Shown: positions 1 through 7,564, numbered from the stretch's first letter. The stretch: DNA of 25,669 nt from Micavibrio sp. UBA2705 (GCA_002354205.1 DELD01000007.1:94531-120199); one strand, 5' to 3'. Notes: generated by a model from the letters alone, not told the origin. Translations and numbers: made by a program.

Positions 1-1
1 T

Positions 2-928
2 GGCTTCCGCCTGCCAAGCTGCCTAGATAACCGGCCGCTAAAATTTGATGAGTGGAATAATTTAAGACCGCAAACAATCTTTGTTTCAGCCACGCCAGGG
101 CCGTGGGAGCTTGAGCAAACCAATAATGAGTTTGTTGAACAAGTCGTGCGTCCTACGGGGTTGATTGACCCGCCCGTTGAAATTCGCCCAACCGACACGC
201 AGGTTGATGATTTGATGGAAGAGTGCCGCAAGGTGATTGCTCTTGATGGGCGCGTCTTGGTGACAACGCTGACCAAGAAAATGGCAGAGGATTTGAGTGA
301 ATATCTCAATGAAAATGGCCTCAAAGTGCGCTATATGCATTCTGATACCGATACGATTGAGCGCATAGAAATCATCCGTGATTTGCGCCTTGGGGTGTTT
401 GATGTATTGGTCGGTATTAACTTGCTGCGTGAGGGGTTGGATATTCCTGAATGTATGCGCGTGTGCATTTTAGATGCGGATAAAGAAGGCTATCTGCGCT
501 CAAGAACATCGCTAATACAAACCATAGGGCGCGCGGCGCGTAATGTTGATGCGCGGGTTATTCTTTATGCAGACCGCGAAACCGACAGCATGAAAGCTGC
601 GATTGAAGAAACCGACCGCCGCCGTCAGCGTCAAGTTTTGTATAATACCGAGCACGGCATTACGCCGCGGACGGTGAAAAAAGATGTCAGCGACATTTTA
701 GAAGAAGTCTTTGGCCCATCCAGCGCGAAACAGTCGGGCAAGGGCGGGCGTAACCTTAAGAAACTCACAGATGATTTAGAATTAATGCGCGATGCATCGA
801 AGCTGAAAAGCCATATGGCGAAACTTGAAAAAGATATGCGCGGCGCGGCTGCGAATTTAGAATTTGAAGAAGCTGCGCGTCTGCGCGATGAAATTAAGCG
901 TTTAGAAACTTTGGCGCTATCTGCTTAA
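2..928 (+). CDS. uvrB: UvrABC excinuclease subunit B, C-terminal part (5' end outside window)
   Basis: UvrB is the damage-verifying DNA helicase-like subunit of the UvrABC nucleotide excision repair complex. The open frame enters from the window edge, so only the last 308 residues are visible and the N-terminal ATP-binding (Walker A) half is missing. Visible family signatures are NRPLKFDEW, RPQTIFVSATPGPWELEQ, the helicase motif region VLVGINLLREGLDIPE, and motif VI QTIGRAARN. The C-terminal UVR motif (LEFEEAARLRDEIKRLE) ends just before the stop and in this family contacts UvrC. An internal ATG at 146 would give a shorter frame, but the homology continues upstream through it, so it is not the start. 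The stop codon overlaps the stop of the convergent membrane-protein gene by 2 bases. Identification is firm. Confidence 0.97.
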   Translation, partial: GFRLPSCLDNRPLKFDEWNNLRPQTIFVSATPGPWELEQTNNEFVEQVVRPTGLIDPPVEIRPTDTQVDDLMEECRKVIALDGRVLVTTLTKKMAEDLSEYLNENGLKVRYMHSDTDTIERIEIIRDLRLGVFDVLVGINLLREGLDIPECMRVCILDADKEGYLRSRTSLIQTIGRAARNVDARVILYADRETDSMKAAIEETDRRRQRQVLYNTEHGITPRTVKKDVSDILEEVFGPSSAKQSGKGGRNLKKLTDDLELMRDASKLKSHMAKLEKDMRGAAANLEFEEAARLRDEIKRLETLALSA

Positions 929-1734
929 TGCATGTCTTTCTTATCTGGCACATTATCAGGGGCTTTCGCGGCATAATTTGCATAATGATAGGCAAGCGCT
1001 GTTACCGCATATGTTAAAATAAGTGGGCATACCAAGTACTTTACAGGGGCTAATAATATCATCGTGATCACTTTTGACGATGTCTCGGCAAATATAGTTT
1101 GCTCCGCCCATGGAACAAGAAAGAAAGCATAAACGAGAGTGAATAAAATAAGCGGAAAAGCAGAGCGTATAATGGTTGTCGCCAAAACGAGTGTTTTTCC
1201 TCTGGTCGCTTGTAACGCATGTTTATAGCTTATATTGTGACCGCTGACATATAACGGAATAAGAAAGCTTAGGCGCAATAAAAAAAGTGACAAAGCCACG
1301 CTTAAGACTGTCCCTGTGTAATCAAATCCACCTTCAATATACATGCTAATAATACTGTTAAGTAGCGCCGCCATATGTGGAATTTTTATATAGGCGATTG
1401 TGACAAGGATCAAAACAAGGTTCGCCAAATATGTTTTGCTGCAACCTAGATACGAAACCATATCACGCTCAGGGTCATCACTCTCAACAGTGCTGCGCAG
1501 CCATAATGTTGGGATAAGCATGAACACGCAAATGTAGAAAAAGCTCATCGCTATCCAAATTAGGCTATCTGGTGAGAAAAACTGTCTTAAAACATCAATA
1601 GCAATGAGTGGCGTGACTAACAACAACAACAGATCAATTAAACTGCCCCCATTATCGTTAATATAGGTGTTCGTTTTTAAAGTCGCGCGCTGTGCTTCTT
1701 TTAAAAAATTCATGGGGGAGCCTGTGTCTGTCAT
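925..1734 (-). CDS. Multi-pass membrane protein of unknown function
   Basis: The 269-residue product is strongly hydrophobic with about six predicted transmembrane segments, near residues 33-54, 58-80, 103-119, 140-166, 181-210 and 222-248, and a short charged C-terminal tail (APDNVPDKKDMH). I do not recognise a family: no transporter signature, catalytic motif or signal peptide is evident. The segment RATRGKTLVLATT-like region between helices 4 and 5 (HALQATRGKT) is the most polar internal loop. Two starts are possible: the ATG at 1734 used here, or the ATG seven codons later (1713); neither has a strong Shine-Dalgarno. The gene converges on uvrB with a tail-to-tail overlap of a few bases, so each gene's terminal codons lie opposite the other's. 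It is a real gene by length and composition; function unknown. Confidence 0.8.
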   Translation of the reverse strand: MTDTGSPMNFLKEAQRATLKTNTYINDNGGSLIDLLLLLVTPLIAIDVLRQFFSPDSLIWIAMSFFYICVFMLIPTLWLRSTVESDDPERDMVSYLGCSKTYLANLVLILVTIAYIKIPHMAALLNSIISMYIEGGFDYTGTVLSVALSLFLLRLSFLIPLYVSGHNISYKHALQATRGKTLVLATTIIRSAFPLILFTLVYAFFLVPWAEQTIFAETSSKVITMILLAPVKYLVCPLILTYAVTALAYHYANYAAKAPDNVPDKKDMH

Positions 1735-1896
1735 ATTGAAATTACTGCATGAAATGCAATATAAGAAATTTTATTATAAGGTTTTTTCCCATGAAGTTAC
1801 AGCGAATAATTATGCAGCAGCCTAAAAAAGAACTTAATTATGGTGGCTGTAATGTGCTAATAAGAGTATGGGTTTCATATGAATAGGATTTTGAAA
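1735..1896. other. Divergent intergenic region
   Basis: This AT-rich stretch separates the divergent membrane-protein and PfkB genes and must carry promoters for both. A small inverted repeat (TGCAT-gaa-ATGCA) lies at 1747-1759. On the plus strand TTGAAA (1736-1741) and TATAAG (1760-1765) are spaced by 18 bases, but this would leave a leader of about 125 bases. A second candidate is TGTGCTAATAAG at 1853-1864, whose downstream bases match the promoter region of the second PfkB gene. No RNA gene or other open frame is seen. Confidence 0.4.
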
Positions 1897-2901
1897 ATGA
1901 CAAATACAAATGTTTTGGGTGTCGGTAACGCCATTGTTGATGTACTTACACATGCCAGCGAAGAATTTATCGCAGACCAACATGCGAAATACGGCATGGA
2001 AAAAGGCGGCATGATGCTGATTGAAACAGACCGCGCGACCCAGCTTTACGGCCAAATTGGTCAGGCAACAGAAATGTCAGGCGGTTCAGCGGCGAACACA
2101 ATCGCGATTATTGCGGGGCTTGGCGGCAGCGCGTCGTTTATTGGTAAGGTCGCTGATGATCAGCTTGGCGATGTCTTTGCGCATGATTTGCAATCCACAG
2201 CCGTTCAATTCACCACGCCACGTTTAACAGGGGGCGTACCAACCGCGCGCTGCTTTATACTTGTAACGCCAGATGCGCAGCGTACAATGAATACTTATTT
2301 GGGAGCAGCCGCGCAGCTTAATGCGGATGATATTGATGAAGCGGTCGTCGCTGATGCACAGGTGTCGTATTTAGAGGGGTATTTGTTTGACAAAGATGCT
2401 GCAAAGCAGGCATTTCGCCGTGTTGGTGAAATTGCCCATAAGCATGGCAATGAAGTTGCGCTGAGCCTTTCAGATTCATTCTGCGTTGAGCGCCACCGTG
2501 CAGATTTCCAAGATTTAGTCGAAAACCATATTGATATTTTATTCGCCAATGAGCAAGAAATCATGGCACTCTATGAGACCGATACATTCGAACAAGCGCA
2601 GGATATTATCAGCGGTAAATGTAAGTTGGCTGCTTTAACGCGCGGTGATAAAGGTTCTGTTATCATCAGTGAGGGGGAAACGGTAAGTGTAAGCGCAGTA
2701 ATTCCCGCGCAGCTTGAAGACACAACAGGCGCAGGTGATGCTTATGCTGGCGGTTTCTTATACGGCTACACAAATGGCTACAGCCTGAAACAAAGCGCAG
2801 AGCTTGGCACTGTGCTTGCGACAGAGATTATTTCTCATATGGGGCCGCGTACTGATAAAGACTTAAAGTTTTTCACCGAAGGCCTTAAGAAAGCATCTTA
2901 A
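1897..2901 (+). CDS. PfkB-family carbohydrate/nucleoside kinase, adenosine kinase-like
   Basis: The product is a 334-residue ribokinase-fold enzyme of the PfkB family. The N-terminal VLGVGNAIVDVL and the substrate-side motif GGSAANT (62-68) match alphaproteobacterial proteins usually annotated as adenosine kinase, and the C-terminal signature DTTGAGDAYAGGF carries the anion hole and the catalytic base Asp281. The expected reaction is ATP-dependent phosphorylation of adenosine or a related nucleoside or sugar in the cytoplasm; exact substrate is inferred from overall resemblance. The start at 1897 is chosen because AGGA lies 8 bases upstream; the ATG at 1879 would add six residues with no ribosome site. 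It is one of three PfkB genes in this window, and an adenosine deaminase gene lies about 19 kb away. A weak terminator follows. Confidence 0.9.
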   Translation: MTNTNVLGVGNAIVDVLTHASEEFIADQHAKYGMEKGGMMLIETDRATQLYGQIGQATEMSGGSAANTIAIIAGLGGSASFIGKVADDQLGDVFAHDLQSTAVQFTTPRLTGGVPTARCFILVTPDAQRTMNTYLGAAAQLNADDIDEAVVADAQVSYLEGYLFDKDAAKQAFRRVGEIAHKHGNEVALSLSDSFCVERHRADFQDLVENHIDILFANEQEIMALYETDTFEQAQDIISGKCKLAALTRGDKGSVIISEGETVSVSAVIPAQLEDTTGAGDAYAGGFLYGYTNGYSLKQSAELGTVLATEIISHMGPRTDKDLKFFTEGLKKAS

Positions 2902-2923
2902 ATATTGCTTCAGCGTCGCATTG

Positions 2924-2948
2924 TCAGCGGCGCTGATCGTTCTTTTTA
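2924..2948 (+). terminator. Possible rho-independent terminator after the PfkB gene
   Basis: TCAGC (2924-2928) pairs with GCTGA (2932-2936) around a 3-base loop, followed by TCGTTCTTTTTA. The stem is only 5 bp and the T tract is interrupted. An alternative pairing uses TCAGCG at 2910-2915 with CGCTGA at 2931-2936. Confidence 0.35.
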
Positions 2949-3049
2949 CATTGACATATTGCGTCGCAAAGCAGAGCGCCGCGTTTTCGTTTGTAAGGGC
3001 TTTTTCTTGCTAGGGGTGTTTAGGGCAAGGGGCGCTTGGTGTTAATTAC

Positions 3050-3079
3050 CTTGACGTATAGCGCTTTAGGGCGCTATAC
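3050..3079 (+). promoter_or_regulatory. Promoter of the 190-residue orphan gene
   Basis: CTTGAC (3050-3055) and CTATAC (3074-3079) are separated by 18 bases and match the alphaproteobacterial housekeeping pattern CTTGAC/CTATAT. Transcription would begin about 7-9 bases downstream, at or next to the ATG at 3088, which has no Shine-Dalgarno. The promoter therefore predicts a leaderless mRNA. Confidence 0.6.
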
Positions 3080-3081
3080 GT
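3054..3081. repeat. Perfect 11-bp inverted repeat overlapping the promoter
   Basis: ACGTATAGCGC (3054-3064) and GCGCTATACGT (3071-3081) are exact reverse complements around a 6-base centre (TTTAGG). The left arm begins inside the -35 box and the right arm covers the -10 box. Because the predicted start site lies downstream, the repeat would not be transcribed from this promoter, which favours a DNA operator for a dimeric regulator over an RNA hairpin. Confidence 0.65.
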
Positions 3082-3087
3082 TCTAAT

Positions 3088-3660
3088 ATGGAAATCATAC
3101 AAGAATTCATCGCTAAATCCGTCCCGCATTTAGATCATCCCGTTCTCAATAGCCTGCATAATGCGTCTGTTACGCCAATAAATGTGCCTGTAACATTGTG
3201 CAAAAATAAAGCCCCTGTGTTTTCGGCTGAGGTCAAGATGCTAGGCACATGTTTGCCGCAATATAATGCCGCGCTTTATTTTACTTTGCAGGCGCTGCGT
3301 GACAATGATGTGAGTGTTGAATGGGATGCCTGCCGCTTTTTGTCGGGCTCGCCGCTGCGCTCAAAGGCCGCCTTTGATGATTTGGCGCATAATGACCGCA
3401 TATTGAAGCATTTGGAGGGTGATAAAGAGCGTGCCCTGCGTGATGTTTTTGCGCAGGCGCATGACACGTTTTCGGTGGCAATTGGCAATACAGGTGACGG
3501 GCCAAGCCTAAAATCAGCGCTTGATATATATGCGGAGCGTATTGCGGCGGCGCTTATTCGTGAAACAGTGACGTTATCCTCGGCTGATCTAAACGCGGCG
3601 ATTTCTGCGCAGCCTCTTATGGCGCGGGGCAAGCGTTATATAGCATCCATTTTTCGGTGA
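3088..3660 (+). CDS. Hypothetical cytoplasmic protein, apparently leaderless
   Basis: The 190-residue product is soluble, with no signal peptide or membrane segment, and reads as mostly helical. It begins MEIIQEFIAKS and ends with a basic tail (ARGKRYIASIFR). I do not recognise a family or catalytic motif. The start is fixed by the promoter immediately upstream: the -10 box ends 8 bases before the ATG and no Shine-Dalgarno is present. The gene stands alone, 186 bases after the PfkB gene and 112 bases before the TSUP transporter. Codon use resembles its neighbours. The inverted repeat over its promoter suggests dedicated regulation, possibly autoregulation, which is inference. Confidence 0.75.
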   Translation: MEIIQEFIAKSVPHLDHPVLNSLHNASVTPINVPVTLCKNKAPVFSAEVKMLGTCLPQYNAALYFTLQALRDNDVSVEWDACRFLSGSPLRSKAAFDDLAHNDRILKHLEGDKERALRDVFAQAHDTFSVAIGNTGDGPSLKSALDIYAERIAAALIRETVTLSSADLNAAISAQPLMARGKRYIASIFR

Positions 3661-3741
3661 TTATCTTGCGATAAAGCATTGTTATGCTGATTTTGCAAGC
3701 GTATGATCCGACCTCATAAAAATTATAATGAGTATAAGGGG

Positions 3742-3760
3742 CTTGATTTTTTGAATCAAG
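3742..3760 (+). repeat. 7-bp hairpin in the leader of the TSUP gene
   Basis: CTTGATT (3742-3748) and AATCAAG (3754-3760) flank a 5-base loop. The hairpin ends just before the GGGGA ribosome-binding site (about 3764-3768) of the transporter gene, so it could shape translation initiation. It could also be a small operator. Confidence 0.4.
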
Positions 3761-3772
3761 AATGGGGATTAT

Positions 3773-4579
3773 ATGTCTGATATCTATATTATATTATTGG
3801 CCTGTATGCCGCTTGGCGTTATTGCGGGCTTTGCTGCCGGCTTGTTCGGCATTGGTGGTGGGGCGGTTATTGTGCCGGCTTTGTATTTTTTGTTCTCGGC
3901 GCTTGATTACGATGCGTCTTTTACCATGCATATGGCGGTTGGCACATCCTTAGTGACCATTATACCGACTGCAATATCATCTTCTTTAACCCATTACCGC
4001 CATGGCGCAATTGCGATGCCATGGTTTTTCAGCCTTGTCGGCGGCATTGCAATTGGCGCGGTTGCGGGGGGCTTCTTGGCGCTGTCTTTACCGGGTGATC
4101 TTTTGCGTAAAATATTTGCCGTGCTTTTGGTGATTATGGCGGGCTTAATGTTAATAGGTAAGCCTAAGAATGGCGACAATGACCCTGAAATTAATATGTT
4201 TTTAAATGCTGCTTATGGCGTATTTAGCGGCATTATATCGGCGTTAATAGGAATTGGCGGTGCGACATTAAATGTGCCCTATATGGTTAAAAAAGGCCTT
4301 GCTATAAACAAGGCGATTGCGACAGCTTCGTTGCTCGGCCTATGCGTAGCACTGCCGGCAAGCTTTGTTTTCTTATTCACGAATAATGCCGCGGCGGAAC
4401 ATAGCGGCGTGGCATTTAGCTTTGGTTATATTCACCTTCTCGCTGCGGCAGGCATCGTTTCTGCGAGTATGATTAGCGCGAAATACGGCGCAAAATTGAC
4501 CCATAGCATTGATGCAAGCAAGCTTAAATATGCCTTTGCCGTCTTTATGGTGCTGGTTGCCATTAAAATGCTGTTTTAA
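3773..4579 (+). CDS. TSUP / sulfite exporter TauE/SafE family permease
   Basis: This 268-residue inner-membrane protein belongs to the TSUP (TauE/SafE, formerly DUF81) family, which moves sulfite, sulfoacetate or other organosulfur anions. About eight hydrophobic segments are visible. The internal duplication typical of the family shows as two matching glycine-rich motifs, GLFGIGGGAVIVP near residue 24 and ALIGIGGATLNVP near residue 160, one per half. Length is normal. The ATG at 3773 is preceded by GGGGA at suitable distance; the overlapping frame starting at 3762 is not coding. No sulfur-metabolism gene lies adjacent, so the substrate cannot be inferred. A strong promoter for the next gene starts 7 bases after its stop. 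Confidence 0.92.
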   Translation: MSDIYIILLACMPLGVIAGFAAGLFGIGGGAVIVPALYFLFSALDYDASFTMHMAVGTSLVTIIPTAISSSLTHYRHGAIAMPWFFSLVGGIAIGAVAGGFLALSLPGDLLRKIFAVLLVIMAGLMLIGKPKNGDNDPEINMFLNAAYGVFSGIISALIGIGGATLNVPYMVKKGLAINKAIATASLLGLCVALPASFVFLFTNNAAAEHSGVAFSFGYIHLLAAAGIVSASMISAKYGAKLTHSIDASKLKYAFAVFMVLVAIKMLF

Positions 4580-4585
4580 ACTTAG

Positions 4586-4614
4586 TTGACATATTAACGC
4601 TGTTTCTGTATAAA
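4586..4614 (+). promoter_or_regulatory. Near-consensus sigma-70 promoter
   Basis: TTGACA (4586-4591) and TATAAA (4609-4614) are separated by exactly 17 bases. The predicted start site is about 4621, giving a leader of roughly 33 bases with GAGG (4644-4647) ahead of the ATG at 4654. This is one of the two best promoters in the window and suggests strong constitutive expression of the next gene. Confidence 0.8.
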
Positions 4615-4653
4615 AAAGGAAATAATAATATATAAAACAGAGTTGAGGTTAAT

Positions 4654-5181
4654 ATGAATTACAAACTTGGTGAATTCGTCGAGAATGAAGGTGTCTATAT
4701 GGGGACGGCTGCGGTGCTATCAAACCTTGGCATCACGCAAAAGTTTAACGTCTTTGCAACGCCTCATAACTTCTATGTTGATAAAGAAGTCCTGATGTTT
4801 GAATTTGAAGATGCTGTTGGCTTTGTTGCTGGCTTGCAGGAATTATTTGCACATAATGGCACAAATATTTCATCAGAAGAGGGGCTCGCCCAAGCGGTAT
4901 CTGATGGCAGTTACCAAGGTGAATGGGTGCTGCCAAATTACAAAACGATGAAACATGTAATTTTACAGAATAAAGACCAAGGCGAATTTAAGGACAGCGT
5001 GATTAAGTCGGCCTTTAATGCATTTGACGGCCCTGAATTTGCGTGGGTATTGCGTGACGGCGATGATATGCCAGAAGCCGCGAACACTTATTGTATAGAT
5101 ACAGATAGGTTTTTAACCAAAACCATTGGTGACGAGTGCGAAGCGTCCATTCGACCCATTCGTTTAGTCCCTGCGGTCTAA
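4654..5181 (+). CDS. Hypothetical protein with weak resemblance to DUF1566/Lcl-type domains
   Basis: The 175-residue product has no signal peptide or membrane segment. I do not recognise it with confidence. The segment GEWVLPNYKTMKHVI (around 110-124), a later FAWVLRDGD, and the C-terminal SIRPIRLVPA recall the W-x-LP, W and (V/I)RPVR pattern of DUF1566/Lcl-like domains, but this is by eye only. The protein is acidic. It has its own near-consensus promoter, a good ribosome site (GAGG 6 bases before the ATG) and a strong bidirectional terminator immediately downstream, so it forms a monocistronic and probably well-expressed unit between the transporter and hemA. Confidence 0.75.
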   Translation: MNYKLGEFVENEGVYMGTAAVLSNLGITQKFNVFATPHNFYVDKEVLMFEFEDAVGFVAGLQELFAHNGTNISSEEGLAQAVSDGSYQGEWVLPNYKTMKHVILQNKDQGEFKDSVIKSAFNAFDGPEFAWVLRDGDDMPEAANTYCIDTDRFLTKTIGDECEASIRPIRLVPAV

Positions 5182-5194
5182 ACAGCAGATATTA

Positions 5195-5224
5195 AAAAAA
5201 CGCGGCAAAAATACCGCGTTTTTT
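5195..5224. terminator. Bidirectional rho-independent terminator
   Basis: AAAAAACGCGG (5195-5205) pairs with CCGCGTTTTTT (5214-5224) around an 8-base loop. The A tract on one side and T tract on the other allow use by both the plus-strand orphan gene ending at 5181 and hemA ending at 5254 on the minus strand. Confidence 0.88.
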
Positions 5225-5253
5225 ATTGTCTTTATTCTGAGGGAGAAGGCGCG

Positions 5254-6489
5254 TTAGGCTGCAATGCTTGCATTGGCAAACATATGCGTGTTGCTCCACA
5301 TATCTTCTAAAACGCCAACAAGCCTATCAATGTGATGCAATTCATGTGACGCGGTCGCCGTCAGGCGCAAGCGCTCTGTGCCTTTTGGTACAGTCGGGTA
5401 ATTGATCGGCTGCACATAAAGCCCGTGCTGGTTAATCATTGTATCTGTTACTTGCTTACAGCATTTAGCATCACCAACGACTAACGGCACGATATGGCTT
5501 TCGCCTTTAAGGTACGGAAGCTGCGCTTTTTCAAATAAATCCTTCATGTATTTTACATTACGAATTTGGCGCTGACGTTCTATGCGCGATACTTTCAAAT
5601 GCTCAACGCTGGCAAGCGCACCAGCTAATACCGCAGGTGGCAAAGATGTTGTAAAAATAAAGCCCGATGCGTAGGAGCGTATTGCGTCAATTACACTTTC
5701 TTTACCTGTAATAAAGCCGCCCATAAGGCCGTAACCTTTACCAAATGTACCTTCAATAATGTCGATACGGTCAAGCAGACCGCGTTCTTCCGCTACGCCG
5801 CCGCCGCGTGGGCCATACATGCCAACGGCATGGACTTCATCCAAATAAGTCATCGCATTGTATTTTTCAGCAATGTCACAGATTTCTTTAATCGGCGCGA
5901 TGTCGCCATCCATAGAGTAAACAGATTCAAAAGCGATGATTTTTGGCGCATCTTTCGGCGCATCTTTCAACAGCTGTTCTAAATGGTCTAGGTCGTTATG
6001 TTGATAAACAAATTTCGCGCAGCGTGATGATTTTATGCCATGGATCATTGATGCGTGGTTCAGCGCATCAGAGAATACAATGCAATCAGGCAATAGGCGG
6101 CAAAGGGCGCTAAGCGCACCTTCATTGGCAACGTAGCCTGATGAGAAAACAAGCGCCGCTTCTTTTTGGTGCAAATCTTTTAATGAATCTTCGACAAGCT
6201 TGTGATAAATCGTTGTCCCTGAAATGTTACGCGTACCGCCAGCGCCAGCGCCGCAGCGTTCGACAGCATCTTTTACGGCATTGATAACAACAGGGTGGTG
6301 CCCCATACCGAGGTAATCATTACTGCACCAAATCGTGACATCTTTTTGCGAACCATCTTCTTTGTGCCAGATCGCTTCGGGGAAGCGGCCAACAACGCGT
6401 TCCATTGTTGTAAAAACGCGGTAACGCCCGTCTTCTTTAAGCTCGCTTACTTTTTGTGCGAAGAAGTCATCGTAATTGATATCACTCAT
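5254..6489 (-). CDS. hemA: 5-aminolevulinate synthase
   Basis: ALAS condenses glycine with succinyl-CoA to give 5-aminolevulinate, the first step of the alphaproteobacterial (C4) tetrapyrrole pathway. The 411-residue protein has the normal length and class II alpha-oxoamine synthase fold. Visible signatures are WCSNDYLGMG (54-63), GTRNISGT (85-92), the PLP-ring region DEVHAVGMYG (217-226) and the Schiff-base lysine Lys251 in GTFGKGYGLMGG, followed by SYASGFIFTTSLPP. The lysine neighbourhood reads GKG where many homologues have AKA or GKA, a mild difference. It is transcribed alone on the minus strand, divergent from a PfkB kinase, and shares a bidirectional terminator with the convergent orphan gene. 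No FNR-like or heme-regulatory box is recognised upstream. Confidence 0.97.
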   Translation of the reverse strand: MSDINYDDFFAQKVSELKEDGRYRVFTTMERVVGRFPEAIWHKEDGSQKDVTIWCSNDYLGMGHHPVVINAVKDAVERCGAGAGGTRNISGTTIYHKLVEDSLKDLHQKEAALVFSSGYVANEGALSALCRLLPDCIVFSDALNHASMIHGIKSSRCAKFVYQHNDLDHLEQLLKDAPKDAPKIIAFESVYSMDGDIAPIKEICDIAEKYNAMTYLDEVHAVGMYGPRGGGVAEERGLLDRIDIIEGTFGKGYGLMGGFITGKESVIDAIRSYASGFIFTTSLPPAVLAGALASVEHLKVSRIERQRQIRNVKYMKDLFEKAQLPYLKGESHIVPLVVGDAKCCKQVTDTMINQHGLYVQPINYPTVPKGTERLRLTATASHELHHIDRLVGVLEDMWSNTHMFANASIAA

Positions 6490-6559
6490 ATCGTATGCTC
6501 TTTTATTATATAATCCTATTTATGGTATTTTATGCCTTATTTCAAATTCTAAAGCAAGC

Positions 6560-6568
6560 TGCTATAAT
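6560..6568 (+). promoter_or_regulatory. Extended -10 promoter of the second PfkB gene
   Basis: TGC followed by TATAAT (6563-6568) is a perfect extended -10 element. The -35 match (TTTCAA at 6540-6545, 17-base spacing) is poor, as is usual for extended -10 promoters. The start site would be near 6575, leaving a leader of about 36 bases before the ATG at 6611. This placement rules out a start at 6476. Confidence 0.6.
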
Positions 6569-6610
6569 AAGAGTATAGACTTTAGTAATAATAATTTTGA
6601 AGTGGCGCGT

Positions 6611-7555
6611 ATGTTAATTGTTTTTGGCTCTCTTTGTACGGATTTTTTCCTGAATATTGAAACGCATCCGACGGATAGAAACCCCGTATCAGCGGATATG
6701 TATAAAATGTATCCAGGTGGGCGCGGCGGTAACCAAGCCTTGGCTGCGGCGCGTATGGGCGCGAAAACGGCAATTGTTGGTATGATCGGCGATGATCCGA
6801 TGGGCACGAAATTGGCGGATAAGCTGCGCTCCGAAGGGGTTCTAACGTCAGGCGTAGGGCGCTCGGAAAAACCGACAGGGTGTAACTGTGTTGCTATTGA
6901 TGCAGATGATAATCCGCGTATTTATCAGGCGATGGGCGCGAACCAAGATGCTTCAGCGGATCAAATTCCCGATGAAATTTTAAACGAAGCGTCAATGCTT
7001 GTTTTGCAGATGGAGCTGCCAGAAGAAGAAAATTACAAATTAATGCAGCGCGCGAAAGAAAATGGCGCGAAAATTATGTTGAACCTTGCGCCGATGAAAA
7101 TGATTCCGCGTAAGTTTTTGAGCATGATTGATTATTTGGTTGTTAATCAACTTGAAGCCAAACAAATCGCTGTCGCTACCGATATGGACCGTAAAAACAA
7201 TGCGGTGATGATCGCCAAAGGTCTGGCGCAAGAAGGTGCGTTAACCTGCATAGTGACCCTTGGTGAAAAGGGTTCTGTCGCCGTTACCGCAGATGGTAAG
7301 TCGTGGGGGATGGGGGCAATGAAAATTGACGATAACATCAGCCAAGAAAAACTATGGGGCGCAAGCGATGCGTATTGCGGTACATTTGCATCATGCCTAT
7401 ATCAAGATATGCCGATAGAAGATGCACTTAAACGTGCCAGCATCGCCGCCTCTTTGGCGTGCCGCGGCGCAGGGGCGCAGCCATCATTCCCTTATTCAGA
7501 TGATATTGAACAGCAATTAGCGGATATGCCAGACGCAGAGCCAACGCAAGTTTAA
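6611..7555 (+). CDS. PfkB/ribokinase-family sugar kinase with altered GAGD motif
   Basis: The 314-residue product starts MLIVFGSLCTDFF and has the ribokinase fold: the sugar-side motif GGRGGNQALAAARMG (36-50; usually GGKGANQA), an NLAP segment (158-161), VVNQLEA (177-183) and an SLACRGAGAQPS segment near the C terminus (281-292). The signature normally read as DTTGAGDAFxGxF is here KLWGASDAYCGTF: the catalytic Asp253 remains, but the DTT and the second glycine of the GAG anion hole are replaced (Trp249, Ser252). It should phosphorylate a sugar if active, but specificity and activity are uncertain. The start at 6611 follows an extended -10 promoter; the ribosome site is weak. The gene is divergent from hemA and converges with the next gene after a 9-base gap. 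Confidence 0.9.
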   Translation: MLIVFGSLCTDFFLNIETHPTDRNPVSADMYKMYPGGRGGNQALAAARMGAKTAIVGMIGDDPMGTKLADKLRSEGVLTSGVGRSEKPTGCNCVAIDADDNPRIYQAMGANQDASADQIPDEILNEASMLVLQMELPEEENYKLMQRAKENGAKIMLNLAPMKMIPRKFLSMIDYLVVNQLEAKQIAVATDMDRKNNAVMIAKGLAQEGALTCIVTLGEKGSVAVTADGKSWGMGAMKIDDNISQEKLWGASDAYCGTFASCLYQDMPIEDALKRASIAASLACRGAGAQPSFPYSDDIEQQLADMPDAEPTQV

Positions 7556-7564
7556 GGCGAAATG

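Noticed and set aside
2902..3049. Possible small RNA in the gap after the first PfkB gene, with repeated GCGTCGCA-like words
   Set aside because: No promoter-terminator pair of suitable spacing and no stable long hairpin; the short words are probably chance.
6476..6610. 45-codon N-terminal extension of the second PfkB kinase
   Set aside because: It overlaps the divergent hemA start, lies upstream of the extended -10 promoter and has low-complexity composition; the family start is at 6611.
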